60,000 nucleotides of DNA from Cryptomeria japonica. Its lineage: Eukaryota; Streptophyta; Pinopsida; Cupressales; Cupressaceae. The stretch spans positions 20,315,932 through 20,375,931 of the forward strand of contig NC_081412.1 of assembly GCF_030272615.1 (NCBI RefSeq), in the 5' to 3' direction. Every line of letters begins with the position of its first letter. Position 1 is the first letter of the stretch. A model generated the notes under the pieces. That model did no database searches. It had not been told where the DNA came from and saw only the letters and a list, made by a program, of their open reading frames with translations. Positions 1 to 10,490 of the stretch are shown here, piece by piece. Made by a program: the position numbers and the translations under genes.

Positions 1-591
1 TGATTCATCATTACTTTTAAATATTACATCTTCATTAGAAAGATCATTAATAAGAACATTAATTCTTTCCTCATTAATATACCATGAAGCAAGAACTTTT
101 ATTAATATACAAGATCAACCATATTTGTGGTATTCTTGTTTCATGAGATAGGTTAAAATAGAGGGTATGATGAAATAAGTAAAACTGGCGAAAAGCTCTT
201 AAATCAAAGAGTTTTGAATATTTGATGTGTTCTCTGTGTTTCCCAAAGATAAGTGTGTTGAGTAATTTTTTTAATATGATAGTGGTGATGTGACAAGTTC
301 TGATATCACTTGTCTATAAATATTATTTGAGTCATTAATACTGTTTTACAAGAATTGTTAGTCAGTGGATGTTTGTAATGCTGGGCTTCACTGTAAGCTT
401 CGCTGTAATATTTATATAAGTTGGAGATATTTTCAACAAGTAGTCAAATTATGATCTAAAGGGGCTGTGGAAAATATCTCCTACTTATCAATTGATGAGC
501 TAAAAGGGTTCTATAATGAAGGGTTCATAAGGACAACACTTGTTGAAGGTTTTGCAAGTGGGGTTGCAAGCTAAGTGGGTTTACTCTTAGA
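1..591. other. Unassigned AT-rich DNA
   Basis: No coding region, RNA gene or repeat boundary could be supported. The sequence directly before the 5S-like segment does not resemble the 5' half of 5S rRNA. Confidence 0.5.
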
Positions 592-670
592 GGAAACTCC
601 ATAGTTAAGCGCACTTGAGTTGGAGTAGTACTGGGATGGGTGGCTTTGTGGGAAGGCCCAATGCTTCACC
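592..670 (+). repeat. 5S rRNA-derived segment (Cassandra-like)
   Basis: About 79 bp follow the 3' two thirds of plant 5S rRNA. Visible blocks in the right order and spacing are AACTCC, AGTTAAGCG, CTTG, GAGTAGTACT, GGATGGGTG, TGGGAAG and CACC. These cover the box A, intermediate element and box C positions of the internal Pol III promoter. The 5' third of 5S (about 43 bases) is not recognisable upstream, so this is not a 5S gene. Cassandra TRIM elements carry 5S-like sequence in their LTRs and are the best-known source. I did not find a second copy within 1 kb that would mark the other LTR, so a solo LTR or an unrelated 5S-derived repeat remains possible. Confidence 0.7.
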
Positions 671-2036
671 TCTGTGAGCATCACCTAGATGCAATGAGTA
701 ATAAGTAGACCATTCGTTCTCATGAGAGATGAGTTCTTGTAAACCACTTTTCGTGAAATGAGTCAATGAATTTGCCTCAAAAATTACACAGTTGAATCCT
801 GAAAGCAATATCATTACTTATATAATATCCTTACTATTTAAATGATAATCAATGAGTATTTCCATTGATGAATATACAACATATTATTTCATTTTAAAGA
901 ACAACAATAAAAATAGTATGTAATGATGAGACATGTTTTTAATTTGTGTGCGGGCTTTGACACCAGTGGAGCTAGAAGAATGCGATATAAGTTAAAAAGT
1001 TATATACCCTCATGCTGAAAAGGCAGAGTGGCTATCTTAGGATTCCAGCAAGAAAGAAAAAACAAATATATGCATATCAATTGTCGAAAAAAAATGTGTC
1101 CATTCCGCTGCAATTTTATTGCAGTCCACAGTTTATTTCCTGTTTTGACCGTTCTCTAAAAGTACCCAGTCACAAGACTCGTTGTTACCACTTTCCTCCC
1201 TGTTTTAGTATTCTAATTTTGTTTGCAATCTAATATGAGATGTTTTTCTGCATACTTGCTGTTTTGATAGCAGAGTGAAATAGATGGACTATTAATGTGT
1301 TGTACGCAACAAATTGCTTTTGCTATTTGTAGTATACAAAGAAAGAATGTGAGCTTTGCCCATATGCCACCAGTACATCCAAGTTCTGTATTGAATGAAT
1401 TGTAGCAAACGAGGAGAAAAACAAGAGTTTTGTCACGAGAAAGAGTGTAAATGCTCGTGAGAAAAAGATTTCACGAGATTGCTGAGGCACTCATTCCCAG
1501 CTCTCAGACAAAACGTTCGTATCAGTTTCAGATGGATTTTTCATTTGTGTTCGTATTGAAAATTACAAAAACGATTGTGTAATGATATCATAACAGACAC
1601 AGAGTTGATCGTGTTAGAAGAGAGATCCAAAGATAACTTTGCATTAAAGTAACATATTTAGTTCAGATTGTTTTTTTTTTCTTTACCTGTGACAGAAACA
1701 TTATATTCAAAGTGACCTTTTTCCAGGTACCGAAGAAACCACCATTGTAATCACCACGTGCGTTTCATCGTTTTCTATCTCATCCTTCACTGCCTCTCAC
1801 AAGATCGCTATTCAAAAACTGCTCCATGATCTCATTCCTAATGTTTGATCTTTCTTGGGGTTTATTTGGAGACCAATAATTCTCCATACCCATCGCCTTT
1901 TAAATTTCATAATAAAAAATATCATTTTTAATCATGAATTTGATTTTAGAATGTTTAATGTTTAAATTTTAATTTGTTAAATAATTATTTTTTAATCAAC
2001 AACCTCATCTCAAGCAGTCTAAATTTAAAAGTGAGC
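671..2036. other. No recognisable feature
   Basis: AT-rich sequence. Short open frames such as 1012-1233 show no family resemblance and are likely chance. A CACGTG hexamer near 1756 is the only promoter-like word and has no gene next to it. Confidence 0.5.
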
Positions 2037-2241
2037 ACATGAAGTTTCAAATCCACAAGTACAATGGCTTGAATAACTTTGGAGGACGAAGCCATTGGTA
2101 TGAATCCTCAACATGAAAGTTCAAATCCACAAGCACAATGGCTTGACTAAACTTTGGAGCATGAAGTCATTGGTATGAATGGTCAATGTAAAGGTTCAAA
2201 TCCACAAGCACAATAGCTTGACTAAACTTTGGAACATGATT
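2037..2241. repeat. 75-bp minisatellite, left arm
   Basis: About 2.7 copies of a unit of roughly 75 bp, recognisable by GGTTCAAATCCACAAGCAC followed by AATGGCTTGACT and later CATTGGTATGAAT. The same unit resumes to the right of Copia-A at 6251, so the array was continuous before that element inserted. Confidence 0.85.
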
Positions 2242-2453
2242 TGAAATCGGAGCAGTCACCATAGTGATTCACACAGGCACGCACAATATTATTAATGAAA
2301 ATAAAAGAAATATACACAACGCAAACTATTGGAACAACTAAACAGTTAGGGCAAAAATGGTAGAGGTGGTTAGAAAACTAAACTGCCAAACCTAAACTAA
2401 CAGAACAATCAAACAAACTAAAGATCCCGAAGGTCCCGAAGGATTGGTTAGCA
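2242..2453 (-). repeat. Copia-A 3' LTR
   Basis: 212 bp, TG...CA ends in the plus reading (TGAAATCGG ... GTTAGCA). It pairs with 6039-6250. RT codons abut it directly at 2454. Confidence 0.93.
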
Positions 2454-3290
2454 TTCCCAATGTATTTCTTCTGAGAAATAAAAATGAACTTAGGATTTTG
2501 AATGACTTCAATGCCTAAGTAATAATGAAGTAAACCTAAGTCTGTCATATCAAAAACCTTTTTTAGTTCTCTCTTAATGGATGCTATATAATCATCATTG
2601 TTTCCTATGATGAGCAGATCATCAACATAGACAACTAGATATACAACTGATCTACCAACTTTCTTGACAAATAGAGTTGCGTCATCTAGATTGAAGTGCT
2701 TGTAATTTAATTTCAGGAGATGTTCAGTTAATTTTTCATACCAAGCACGTGGTGCTTGCTTCAAACCATATAAAGATTTTATCAATTTACATACCTTTTG
2801 CTCTTGACCTTTGATAGAAAAACCTTCAGGTTGCACCATATAGACATCTTCTTTCAAATCTCCATTCAGGAAGGCTATCTTAACATCCATATGATGTATT
2901 TTCCATCCTTTTTGTGCTGCTAAAGAAAATAAAGTTTGAATAGTACCCCACTTTGCTGTAGGAGCAAAAGTTTCTGTGTAGTCTACACCTTCTTTTTGAG
3001 CATATCCTTTTGCTACAAGTCTTGCTTTATGTTTGTCAAGTGAGCCATTAGCTTTATATTTGTTCTTATATACCCACTTGCAACCAATAGGCTTGATTCC
3101 AATTGGAGGGTGCACCAACCTCCAAGTTCCATTTTTAATGAGAGCATTATACTCTCTTTGCATTGCACTTCTCCACGCATCACTAGTTGTTGCTTCTTGA
3201 AATGAAGAAGGTTCATCAATAGCAGCGAAGTTTAATTCACAATCAAATGTAACAAAATCATCATACCGGCTTGGAACTATTCTAGTCCGC
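2454..3290 (-). pseudogene. Copia-A reverse transcriptase, C-terminally truncated
   Basis: Ty1/copia reverse transcriptase, which copies element RNA into DNA inside the virus-like particle. It starts in the linker containing NGTWRLVHPP and GCKWVYKNKYKANGS. It continues through KARLVAKGYAQKEGVDY, MDVKIAFLNGDL and KSLYGLKQAPRAWYEKL to the catalytic YVDDLLIIGNN. It is open to DLGLLHYYLGIEV and SQKKYIGN, then enters the LTR. A full copia RT-RNase H module continues for about 200 more residues, so the RNase H is absent and the product could not complete replication. The frame from 3163 to 2378 has no stop, which is unusually clean for a deleted copy. Confidence 0.92.
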
Positions 3291-4560
3291 TATGATCTAC
3301 GTACGGGTTGCTCCATTGGTTGCTCTGTTTCAAGAGACTTTGGATCAGGAGCTGCATAAGGTGATTCTGATTTTTCAAAATTGCTATTACTTTTCAGACT
3401 ATCCCGATTCTCTGGACCTTCCATAGGTTCACTGTTATCATTCAAAACATCTCCATTCTCTGTCACAAATTCTAGAACTTCCAAACATTTACCTTGAAAA
3501 GGAATCCCCCCTTCAAGAGAGGGAAGCTCATTATCCCATTCATGATATAATTTTTTAGAGTGAAATCTATCAAGATGAGCAAGCTGTTTGTCAATAGTGA
3601 GAGTATCTTTATCAAATTCAAGAAATATAACATCTCTAGAAACAATAAACTTTCTATTTTCTGCATCATATAGGCGATAAGCTTTAGAAGTATTAGAATA
3701 TCCCAAAAAAAAGGCACTTTCTACTTCTAGCTCCCAATTTATTTCTTAGCTGTGCAGGAACCAAAGCATAACAAGTGGAACCAAAAACTCTAAAATGCTT
3801 GACAATGGGGAGATGACCATGGCACAGTTCATAAGGAGTTTTGTTGTGTAAGGCAGTAGAAGGACTCCTATTCTTGATGTAGACAGCACAAAGAATGGCT
3901 TCCCCCCAAAACATCAACTTAACATTCTTAAAAAACATCATAGATCTTACCATATTCAGTATTGTCTTGTTCATGCGTTCCGCCACACCATTCTGTTGGG
4001 GATTATAGGGAACAATGGTTTGATGTTTAATACCATTATGTAGCAGATATTTTTCAAATTCATGAGATGTATACTCCCCACCATTATTAGTTCTAAGGGT
4101 ACCAATATTGAGCTGAGTTTCATTTTTAATCCAAAAATGAAAATTTCTAAATGTAGCAAAAGCTTGAGATTTGTCTTTTAGTAAATAAACCCAACACATC
4201 CGTGTATAGTCATCAATAAAGGTCATTAAATATTTATTGCCATTTGTGGATGGAACTGGCATGGGCCCACACAAATCTGAATGAATAAGGCCTAGCTTTC
4301 GAGAAGCTCGAAACATAGAATCATGAAAAGGTTGCTTACTATGTTTGTCTAAAACACAAGCATCACATGGGGAAAGATGTCTTGGAATAGTAGGAAGCCC
4401 TTGAACTCCATTCTATTCCAGTAGTCTGAGACTATCATAACTAATATGACCAAATCTAGCATGCCATAACAAGCTGGAAGACAAATTACCACTATGTTGA
4501 ACCAAATGTGTAGTATGATGAGAAGTAGATGAGGTACCTTTCAACTTTAACAGATTGTCC
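3290..4560 (-). pseudogene. Copia-A integrase
   Basis: Integrase of the copia polyprotein, inserting the cDNA into the genome. The zinc-binding part shows LLWHARFGHISYDSL and CDACVLDKH (HHCC type) near 4350-4480. The catalytic core follows with HSDLCGPMPVP, the motif TNNGGEY and NGVAERMNKTI. The usual second catalytic aspartate of TDNGGEY reads asparagine here, which should inactivate strand transfer. The C-terminal part ends with SNTSKAYRLYDAENRKF and a linker to RT. The frame is broken near 3700 and 3290 and by an in-frame stop near 4413. Confidence 0.9.
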
Positions 4561-4900
4561 TCTTTCACTCCAGTCATGATAATCACACAATCAGAAGCTC
4601 ATTTAATCTCAATGATGCCATCATACATATGTATGGAATGACCTTGTTGTCTAATATGCACAAGGGATATCAAATTTCTCTTAAATTGAGGAAGATAAAG
4701 AACATTAGAAAGTATGTAATCTTCTAGCCCAGGTAATTTTAGTCTAACAGATCCAATGCCTGAAGGCTTCAATTGAGACCTGTCAGCAAAATAAACCACT
4801 CCATCTACTTGATCATTGAATGTCTCAAAGAAGTCTTTTCTAAATGTCATATGGCACGTAGCTCTAGTATCTAACAACCAAATGTCAATCTAAGAGGAAA
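4560..4900 (-). pseudogene. Copia-A aspartic protease
   Basis: Protease segment that would cleave the Gag-Pol polyprotein. The active-site region reads LLDTRATCHM where the family has a D-S/T-G-A motif followed by HM, so the glycine is replaced by arginine. Downstream the family pattern continues with GIGSVRLKLPGLEDYILSN and VLYLPQFKRNLISL. Stops bracket the piece at about 4599 and 4890. It lies between the gag zinc knuckle and the integrase, as expected for copia. Confidence 0.85.
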
Positions 4901-5879
4901 ATGAAGTATTGAAAATTTCTTCAATGCCAAGATTACAATGTGCGACAACATAATGTGCAGATTCAAGAGGGTTACCTTTGTCTGGTGGCTTCTCTTTCTT
5001 GTCACAAATCTTCTCCCAAGGAGTTCTACAAAGACTGGCAGAATGGCCCATTTTTCCACATCTATAGCACTGCAGTTATTGCTTGTCTCTGTGTTGGAAG
5101 TCTTTATGCTGGTATTGTGGCTGTGAATGTTGTCTGTCACCTTGGTAATTTCTACCCCCCGTTCCTCTTGACTGTCTTCTACCATGACCTCTACTACTAG
5201 TGTCATGTCTTGTAGATTCATCTTTGGATGGCTGCCCTTGCTGTGCAAGACACAAAGTCTCGGCATTGGGAAGTGACTCCTTCTTCCCAAAGGCTTTTTC
5301 TCTCTCAGCAATTTTCTCCACAAGTTTATCAAATGTTATGTCTTTCATTTTTTCACTAGCTTGAAGGGATTCAAGATAGTGTGAATATGTAGGATAAAGG
5401 GCTTTAATAAAAACAGTGAGTTGGAGATCAACTTTTACACCTGTGGCTTCAATATCATGAAAAAGAGCTCTGATTTCAGAGGCTAACTTCATAGGATCAT
5501 TATCCTTCATCTCTAGATGGAATAACTTCATTAACAATTGAATAATTTCAAGCTTTGAATGAGAATCATAAAGATCTTTAATTTTCTTTAAAGCTGCAAA
5601 AGCCATTTTACAAGAATTTATATGCCTACTTACCTCTTCACTGACAGAGGCAGCAATCAAAGCATAAGCCTTTTTGTCTTTACTCTTCCAGATTGCTTGT
5701 TCTTTTGCTTCTGTAGGTTGTTTTGGCTCTTTGCTGTCATCTTTGTTGTCATCTTTGCTTTCACAGACATCATCCCACAAATCATTAAAAATCAGAGTGT
5801 TCTTAACTTTCCGAAACCATTCTTGATAATTCTCTTTACCAGAAAGAACTATTCCAATGATTGAAATTAAAGAATGCAT
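4900..5879 (-). pseudogene. Copia-A Gag (capsid and zinc knuckle)
   Basis: Gag structural protein that packages element RNA. The start at 5879 (MHSLISIIGIVLSGKENYQ) fits the copia Gag N-terminus, with GKENYQEWFRKVKNTL as the conserved opening. The UBN2-type capsid region follows, including AIWKSKDKKAYALIAASV and KDLYDSHSKLEIIQLLMKLF. A basic, Arg/Gly/Gln-rich tract precedes the CCHC knuckle CYRCGKMGHSASLC. A TAA codon lies just before the knuckle (5076-5078), in the same frame, so Gag is cut short. The PBS lies upstream at 6027-6037. Confidence 0.92.
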
Positions 5880-6026
5880 TGGAATTTTTTTATTTTTTAT
5901 TTTTTGTTGCAGTCTAAACTCTACTTTCTATTCTATGCTTGAAGCAAATTATTAAATCTATTTACTTCATAATAAAAATCTAAAACTGCAGAATATGATT
6001 AGACTTATAATCATCTATTACGGTTT

Positions 6027-6037
6027 CTCTGATACCA
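6027..6037 (-). other. Copia-A primer binding site
   Basis: The minus strand reads TGGTATCAGAG, complementary to the 3' end of plant initiator tRNA-Met, one base from the 5' LTR. This fixes the element's direction independently of the ORFs. Confidence 0.9.
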
Positions 6038-6038
6038 C

Positions 6039-6250
6039 TGAAATCGGAGCAGTCACCATAGTGATTCACACAGGCACGCACAATATTATTAATGAAAATA
6101 AAAGAAATATATACAACACAAACTGTTGGAACAACTAAATGGTTAAGGCAGAAATGGTAGAGGTGGTTAGAAAACTAAACTACCAAACCTAAACTAATAG
6201 AACAATCAAACAAACTAAAGATCTCGAAGGTCTCGAAGGATTAGTTAGCA
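6039..6250 (-). repeat. Copia-A 5' LTR
   Basis: 212 bp, same length as the 3' LTR, with TG...CA ends and 12 transitions relative to it. Confidence 0.93.
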
Positions 6251-6690
6251 ATCATTCATATGAATGCTCAATCTAAAGGTTCAAATCCACAAGCACAATG
6301 GCTTGACTAAACTTTGGAGCATAAATTCATTGGTATGAATGCCCAATGTGAAGGTTCAAACCCACAAGCACAATGGCTTGACTAAAATATGGAGAATGAA
6401 GTCATTGGCATGAATACTCAACATGAAGGTTCAAACCCACAAGCATGATGGATTGACTAAACTTTGGAGCATGAAGTAATTGGTATGAATGCTCAATGTG
6501 AAGGTTCAAACCCACAATTGACTAAAATTTGGACCATGAAGTCGTTGGCATGAATGCTCAACATGGAGGTTCAAATCCACAAAAACAATGACTTGACTAA
6601 CTATGGAGCATGAAGTCATTGGTATGAATGCTCCATGTGAAGGTTCAAACCCACAAGCACAATAGTCGAATATGGTTTTGAAACTTGATG
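6251..6690. repeat. 75-bp minisatellite, right arm
   Basis: About six copies. The GGTTCAAA word recurs near 6278, 6353, 6427, 6503, 6568 and 6643, giving a 74-75 bp period with one shorter unit of about 64 bp. Each unit contains GGTTCAAATCC or GGTTCAAACCC, close to the Pol III B box (GGTTCGANTCC). No family name recognised. Confidence 0.88.
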
Positions 6691-8200
6691 AGTATGATAA
6701 CAATGATGTGATTTAACAAACACATTATGTCATGAATGTCTTAAATAGTTTATTGATTTCTTTAGTTGATTAACGTATAATACTATTGTGTGCTTTGTTG
6801 TTATATTTAAAGATATTTACTAATTTATTTGTAAAATTCAAGGAGACTAAAGGTTATTTTAATGAGTATATTTAGAGTACGGAATTACAAAAAATATAGA
6901 GTATCTATTAAAGCATATTATCTTAATTATATTACACATTTACTTCTTATATTCAACTTTTTTCTTAGATTTGACCCTTCCAATTAAGCAAATTCTCAAA
7001 AGTGATTATAAACATTGTTGGTCCTTACACCATTTAGATTATATGAATTAGTGGGATCAAGATTATGTATCACAAAATATTTTTGACAAAGAAGATCATT
7101 TGAACAAAAGTGAAGACCCATTCTATAGAAAACACAAATGGAGAGCACTTCTATAGAAATGAGCCTAAACCATAATAACAAATAGTGAAATTTTTAATCT
7201 TGAGATTTTTATTTGAACCCTTAGAAAAATATAGAGTATTGGTGATTTATCTCTTGACATTTATTTTAACACTCCTCTATGATCAAATTTTAATTAAACA
7301 TATTTATTTTGTGGCAACAATAAGCCCCACTCAACATATGTTGTCATGAAGGTGGTGGTGATTTCTCCACTTCCCTCCTCACTCCTCACCATGAGTACCT
7401 TGACAACTATGTTTCATGAATTATTTTCTAAAGAAATAAGAAGGGTATTCCCAAGTGTCTCTCTTAGTCACACACCAAGGGTATGGTTTTCCATCATTTA
7501 CAAATATTCATTACGAGTTGTACTTTGATTAATAACCTCATTACAATTTTTTATATTAGTCATTTCTAGATGTTCCCTCCCTTATAAACTCATCTTGTAT
7601 GCCTTGAGTTATTCTATTGTAGAAATGTTTAGAGACTTTCAAAAATCTAATTTTACCTTCAGAAGATAAATAAACCCCAACATTATTACTTTACTAAATT
7701 AATGCTTAAATAGACACATCTATTTAATTAGCCTATATTTTAACCAAAAAGGAATTTTGTTTTATTTTTTTAATAAAAGGTAATTCAATAATAACAAATA
7801 GATTTATTTTAAAATAATTAATTCAATTTGTTGAGTTTCATGTTACCTTTTAGATGTGGTTTTTTCATTAAGCTAAAGTTTGTTTTTAAAAGGGAAAAAA
7901 ATATTTTTTGTAAAATCAATCTTACAAAGATAGTGAGTCTCGTGAGATATGAGACAAAGCAAAGCAAACCAACTCTTTCAGTATGTTTTTTTTTATTATT
8001 ATTATTAAAGTGGGAAAGGGGTCCAATCCATTATAAAATAGAAAAAATTCAATTAGAACAACATGTTGTCGAAGGATATAATAGTAAGGTTACCGAAAAG
8101 ATAACCTAAATACAACATAGCAAAGTTGAACCAAACCTAAACTCTCCAAAATAAGCTTTTGAAGATTAGATTTGGGACCCAAGAGTAGGCCCAACTAGAG
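6691..8200. other. No recognisable feature
   Basis: AT-rich DNA with homopolymer and ATT runs (for example near 8000). Short open frames at 7346-7528 and 7828-8109 lack any recognisable motif and are probably chance. Confidence 0.5.
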
Positions 8201-8203
8201 AAT

Positions 8204-8885
8204 CTAAATTTTATGGGTTGAGAGAGATTGAGTCCTTTTCTTGTGGCATACAATAGTCCAAGAAGAAACATCTTTCTCTGGAGAAGCTAAAGGAGTAGTG
8301 CTCCAAGAGCCATTGAAAGTAGTAAAGAAGTACAACAAGTGAGCCACCAACCCTAGAAGAGGAACCAAATAGTATGGGGATAAAGAATCAAGGACCATGG
8401 ATGGGATGATGTAAGATATTGAGATAGAACCAAACATAGCCATGAGATCATTAATAGCACGATTTAATGATAGATTGGCCATAAAAGAAGGAGCCACTAG
8501 AGAAGGGACAACATAACCATTGAAACAATGGATGTAGTAGCAGGGGTCATAGGAGAAAAGATAGAATGATTCATTAAAACAAGTACAATAGATGAAGGAG
8601 GAGGCACAAAGTCTAGGGGAGAATCTAACTCAAAGTGTGAATCCACAGGAAGCATCATAAGATGACACTATTAAGGTTCTTTCCACCAAGTAGGAGATGA
8701 GTGATATTGGAAACCACCAGGGCACGAAGAGGTCAAATAACTAGTAGCAAAATAATGTATGCAATAGAAAATGGTCTCTTCATAATCCAAAATCTGTCTC
8801 CAAGGCAACTCGCCAACCTTAAGTGTAATCTCGGTAGGAAGTCGCTTAAAAATTTAAATCTACTAAAATCCTAATGTAGGAGGTG
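8204..8885 (-). pseudogene. L1-type LINE ORF1 remnant
   Basis: Read on the minus strand, the segment carries words typical of plant L1 ORF1 (DUF4283 region and zinc knuckle). These are FKRLPTEITLKVGELPW, then QILDYEETIFYC, where intact copies have a CCHC knuckle. The knuckle here is damaged: the first Cys is visible but the second Cys and the His are not, and a later Cys-Pro survives. The end of the piece contains DVSSWTIVCHKKR, resembling the 'W-T/Q-V-x-x-K-K-R' stretch common near the end of plant ORF1. Only about the last 230 codons are present. No endonuclease or RT was found downstream (towards 8200) and no A-tail or target duplication was identified. The assignment rests on these short motifs. 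Confidence 0.6.
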
Positions 8886-8889
8886 TGGA

Positions 8890-9950
8890 AGAAAAGGCTA
8901 GTATGATTGTTATTTTCTTGTTTGATGACTATTTTAAATGGCCCAAACTCTTAATATTGTTTATTTACGATCAACTCTTTCTTATGTCTTACACTTCATT
9001 ACCATGTTTGTTATGATCTTTATAAAAGATTTGGAAACTTTAAAACCCCATTAATATGTATGCATGTATATTTGTATATGTGTATATGTGCATATGCGTA
9101 TGTATATAATTTGAAAATACATTATTTACACATGCAAATTATTACGCTTTTCTAACATTGCCTATTACTTATAATGAAAATTTAGTTGTCATAGTGAGAT
9201 GTAAATCACATTTTTATAAAAAAAAATTCTTTATAATGATACGAAAAAAATAATATAAGTAATAGCATGAAAAATTTATTTGTATTATACATAAATTCTT
9301 TTCAATGGACTCCCACTCCCTCTTCATACCCTCAGATATTTCAAACAAGCTTTTATTTCCTCTCTTTATTTCAACATCTCTAATTCCACACAATGAACTA
9401 GTGTTGGATGTGGGTGAATCTATTTTATATTATTTTATTGCATAATCAATTATTTTTGTGTTTTCTATTGGTAAGATGCCTTTCGTTGGTCCTTAGGGGT
9501 CATTGTTGGGTCTTAGTAGGTGTAGCTCTCTATTGTCAAGGTGGTGGTTACATTGGATTGCTTAATTTAGGAGCATCACAATGCTCCTGGTTATTATGTA
9601 TGAAATGGAATCTTGTTTCCTCATGACTAATATCATTGGTGTTGGCCCCTCCAGATATTAATTCTTAATAAATAATTATTAGCAAACTCTATTCACTTTG
9701 GTCCTTCTCCTCTATGACATGGTGCTATTTCTTCTACTATTATTCAGGTACTACTTGTACAATTAGACAATCTCTAATTTCTCCTACTCAATCTCTCAAT
9801 ATTCTGGTTATAGTGGATGATATTTTTAAAAATGAGTATTTATCTCACAATGCCCTAATCTATGGATTAAAAAAAATTAATTTCATCAAAGATTTAAATC
9901 TTTGAATTTGTTAATGCCAAAAATCCTATCATAAATGGAAAGCTCAAAAT
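8890..9950. other. No gene; alternating purine-pyrimidine tract
   Basis: AT-rich. Positions 9055-9110 are a degenerate TG/TA/CA alternating microsatellite (TATGTATGCATGTATATTTG and following). No coding support; the frame at 9408-9626 has no recognisable motif. Confidence 0.5.
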
Positions 9951-9954
9951 TTAC

Positions 9955-10470
9955 CTTATGACATGTGAAGGAAAATTTGAGAAGTACACAACACTATTTG
10001 ATGAAAAATACGTCCCATAAGAAAGAAGAAGAAGTGAGACCATGTGACCCTCCTTCTTACTGTAGAATCTCCCAAAGTGATGGTAGATGCCCAATAGTAA
10101 ATTATGAAGATCATCCAAACTTGGTAAACAATATTCCTCCCCTTAGGAAAAAATATAACCATCGAAACTTATGAAATTTATCTTCCCATTCTTGAAAGGC
10201 GTATGAGGAAAGAAAAACCAGCATATATTAAGGCTCTAAACTTTTATCAAGTGTTCCTATGTTGAGGCCAAAAAGTGCTACAAACAAATAAAGTGTTCTA
10301 GGTCATATTGATGAAGATAACAATCTAGAATCTATAATCGAGGACAATGTAGAACATAATCCATAGACAATGATGGCACCTCTAATATTTCTTAAATTTA
10401 TCCAAATCAATACCAAACTATGATAAATGATGATGTAGAGAGGGAGTTCAAAAGGGTCTAAATATAATAA
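9955..10470 (+). repeat. Decayed segment resembling the Copia-N 3' region
   Basis: A run containing AACAATATTCCTCCCCTTAG resembles 36885-36905 in Copia-N (AACAACATTCCTCCCCTCAG). In both places the surrounding text is A-rich and, read on plus, gives the peptide NNIPPLRKK. The resemblance is short and degraded, so only a distant family relation is suggested. Confidence 0.3.
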
Positions 10471-10490
10471 AAAATAATCATTCTTTATAT

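Larger units (their letters stand above)
2242..6250 (-). mobile_element. Copia-A: Ty1/copia element with deleted RT end and RNase H
   Basis: Two 212-bp direct repeats (2242-2453 and 6039-6250) bound gag, protease, integrase and part of RT on the minus strand. The order gag-PR-INT-RT defines Ty1/copia. The LTRs differ at 12 positions by my count, all transitions. The 3' part of RT, all of RNase H and any 3' UTR are missing: the RT frame runs straight into the left (3') LTR. The element sits in a minisatellite. The flanks ATGATT and ATCATT may be a degraded target duplication, but they are not exact. About 4.0 kb in all, against about 5 kb for a complete copia. Confidence 0.93.

Noticed and set aside
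592-670. Functional 5S rRNA gene
   Set aside because: The first third of the 5S sequence is missing and several conserved positions are changed.
1012-1233. 73-codon plus-strand open frame
   Set aside because: No motif, no composition bias and no neighbour supporting a gene; expected by chance in AT-rich DNA.
4938-5200. Plus-strand frames over Copia-A gag
   Set aside because: They are antisense to the clearly recognisable Gag zinc-knuckle region.
2037-6690. CRISPR-like array
   Set aside because: The 75-bp units are head-to-tail repeats without unique spacers, in a plant nuclear context.
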